Positions 6,658-7,327 of a stretch of DNA of 7,327 nucleotides are shown here, piece by piece. The first letter of the stretch is position 1; the number at the start of each line of letters is the position of its first letter. The position numbers and the translations under genes were made by a program. Below the pieces are notes generated by a model. The model saw only the letters and a program-made list of their open reading frames with translations, had not been told where the DNA came from and did not search any database. The stretch is from Desulfobulbaceae bacterium (lineage in GTDB: Bacteria; Desulfobacterota; Desulfobulbia; Desulfobulbales; Desulfocapsaceae), in NCBI GenBank assembly GCA_031256095.1, contig JAIRRG010000067.1, positions 1 through 7,327 on the forward strand. The letters are read 5' to 3'.

Positions 6658-7327
6658 ATGAAGAACATACGCAATTTTAGCATCATTGCCCACATCGACC
6701 ACGGCAAGTCAACCCTTGCTGACCGGATGATTCAACTGTGCGGCCTGATTTCCGACCGCGAATTCAAAGATCAACTGCTCGACAACATGGACATCGAGCG
6801 CGAGCGCGGCATCACCATCAAGAGCCAAACCATCTGCCTGCCTTACAAGGGGAAAGATGGCCAGGAATACGCCTTGAATCTCGTCGATACCCCCGGCCAT
6901 GTCGATTTCAGCTATGAGGTTTCCCGCGCCCTCACTTCCTGCGAGGGAGCGCTGCTCTTGGTCGATGCCGCCCAGGGTGTTGAGGCCCAGACCTTGGCCA
7001 ATCTCTATCTGGCCATGGAAAACGACCTGGAAATTTTGCCGGTGGTCAACAAAATTGACCTGCCCTCGGCGGAACCGGACAAGGTAGCCATGCAGATCGA
7101 AGAGGATTTGGGCCTGGGCGCGGCCCTCATTTCATTCTGCTCGGCCAAGACTGGTCAGGGGGTGGCCGAAATTTTTGACAAGATCATCGAACACATCCCG
7201 CCGCCCAGCGGCAGCGGCGACGAACCCTTGCAGGCGCTGATCTTTGACGCCAGTTACGATGCCTTTCGCGGCACCATAGTCTCGGTCAGGATCATGAATG
7301 GCCGCGTCAAGGCCGGCGACACCATCG
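6658..7327 (+). CDS. lepA: Elongation factor 4 (LepA), translational GTPase, C-terminus cut by window edge
   Basis: LepA is a ribosome-binding GTPase related to EF-G, linked to back-translocation, ribosome assembly or initiation efficiency under stress. The first 223 residues of about 600 are present. The start MKNIRNFSIIAHIDHGKST is the classic LepA N-terminus. GTPase motifs are all visible: G1 AHIDHGKST (11-19), the switch I segment ERERGITI (47-54), G3 DTPGH (77-81), G4 NKID (131-134) and G5 SAK (162-164). The DFSYEVSR and QTLAN segments and the IPPP before domain II (from about 190) separate it from TypA/BipA and EF-G. The start codon is certain from the protein, but the preceding bases (TTTCCTGTCGCTT) contain no Shine-Dalgarno sequence. 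The gene is divergent from rpoH and shares its upstream region. The frame is open to the right edge. Confidence 0.97.
   Translation, partial: MKNIRNFSIIAHIDHGKSTLADRMIQLCGLISDREFKDQLLDNMDIERERGITIKSQTICLPYKGKDGQEYALNLVDTPGHVDFSYEVSRALTSCEGALLLVDAAQGVEAQTLANLYLAMENDLEILPVVNKIDLPSAEPDKVAMQIEEDLGLGAALISFCSAKTGQGVAEIFDKIIEHIPPPSGSGDEPLQALIFDASYDAFRGTIVSVRIMNGRVKAGDTI

Noticed and set aside
5933..6661. Open frame of 242 codons on the plus strand opposite rpoH
   Set aside because: Most of it is antisense to the conserved RpoH regions 1-2, and the product looks like a shadow translation. Only the last 39 codons lie outside rpoH and are discussed separately.

Overview
The window reads as ordinary chromosomal DNA from a GC-rich Gram-negative bacterium. 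The sigma-32-type protein and a large protein ending in an outer-membrane barrel suggest a deltaproteobacterial (Desulfobacterota-like) host. That placement is an inference from protein resemblance, not from a search. Every gene is intact except the two cut by the window edges. No mobile element, CRISPR array, tRNA or rRNA is visible.

Four genes lie on the minus strand and run leftward in one direction: rpoH (heat-shock sigma factor, 6418-5420), a 1291-residue TPR plus beta-barrel exported protein (5356-1481), greA (transcript cleavage factor, 1389-904) and purD (purine biosynthesis, from 803 off the left edge). The gaps between them are 63, 91 and 100 bases, so one long transcript is possible. 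A strong GC hairpin followed by a short T run lies between the TPR gene and greA, directly against the greA ribosome binding site, and may end or attenuate transcription there. lepA (elongation factor 4) is divergent on the plus strand from 6658 and runs off the right edge.

The 239-base divergent region between rpoH and lepA is the densest regulatory stretch. It holds an 8-bp perfect inverted repeat with a 16-base spacer, AT-rich promoter-like elements for both directions, and a possible stem that pairs the rpoH Shine-Dalgarno sequence. lepA has no recognisable Shine-Dalgarno sequence.

Functionally, rpoH, greA and lepA concern stress-responsive transcription and translation quality, and purD supplies purines. 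The least characterised element is the TPR/barrel protein. Its architecture resembles exopolysaccharide exporters (BcsC, PgaA, PelB), yet no polysaccharide synthase is seen beside it and it sits directly behind the heat-shock sigma gene. I see no convincing evidence of a wholly new multi-gene system. The rpoH-barrel linkage and the leader structures are the points most worth following up.
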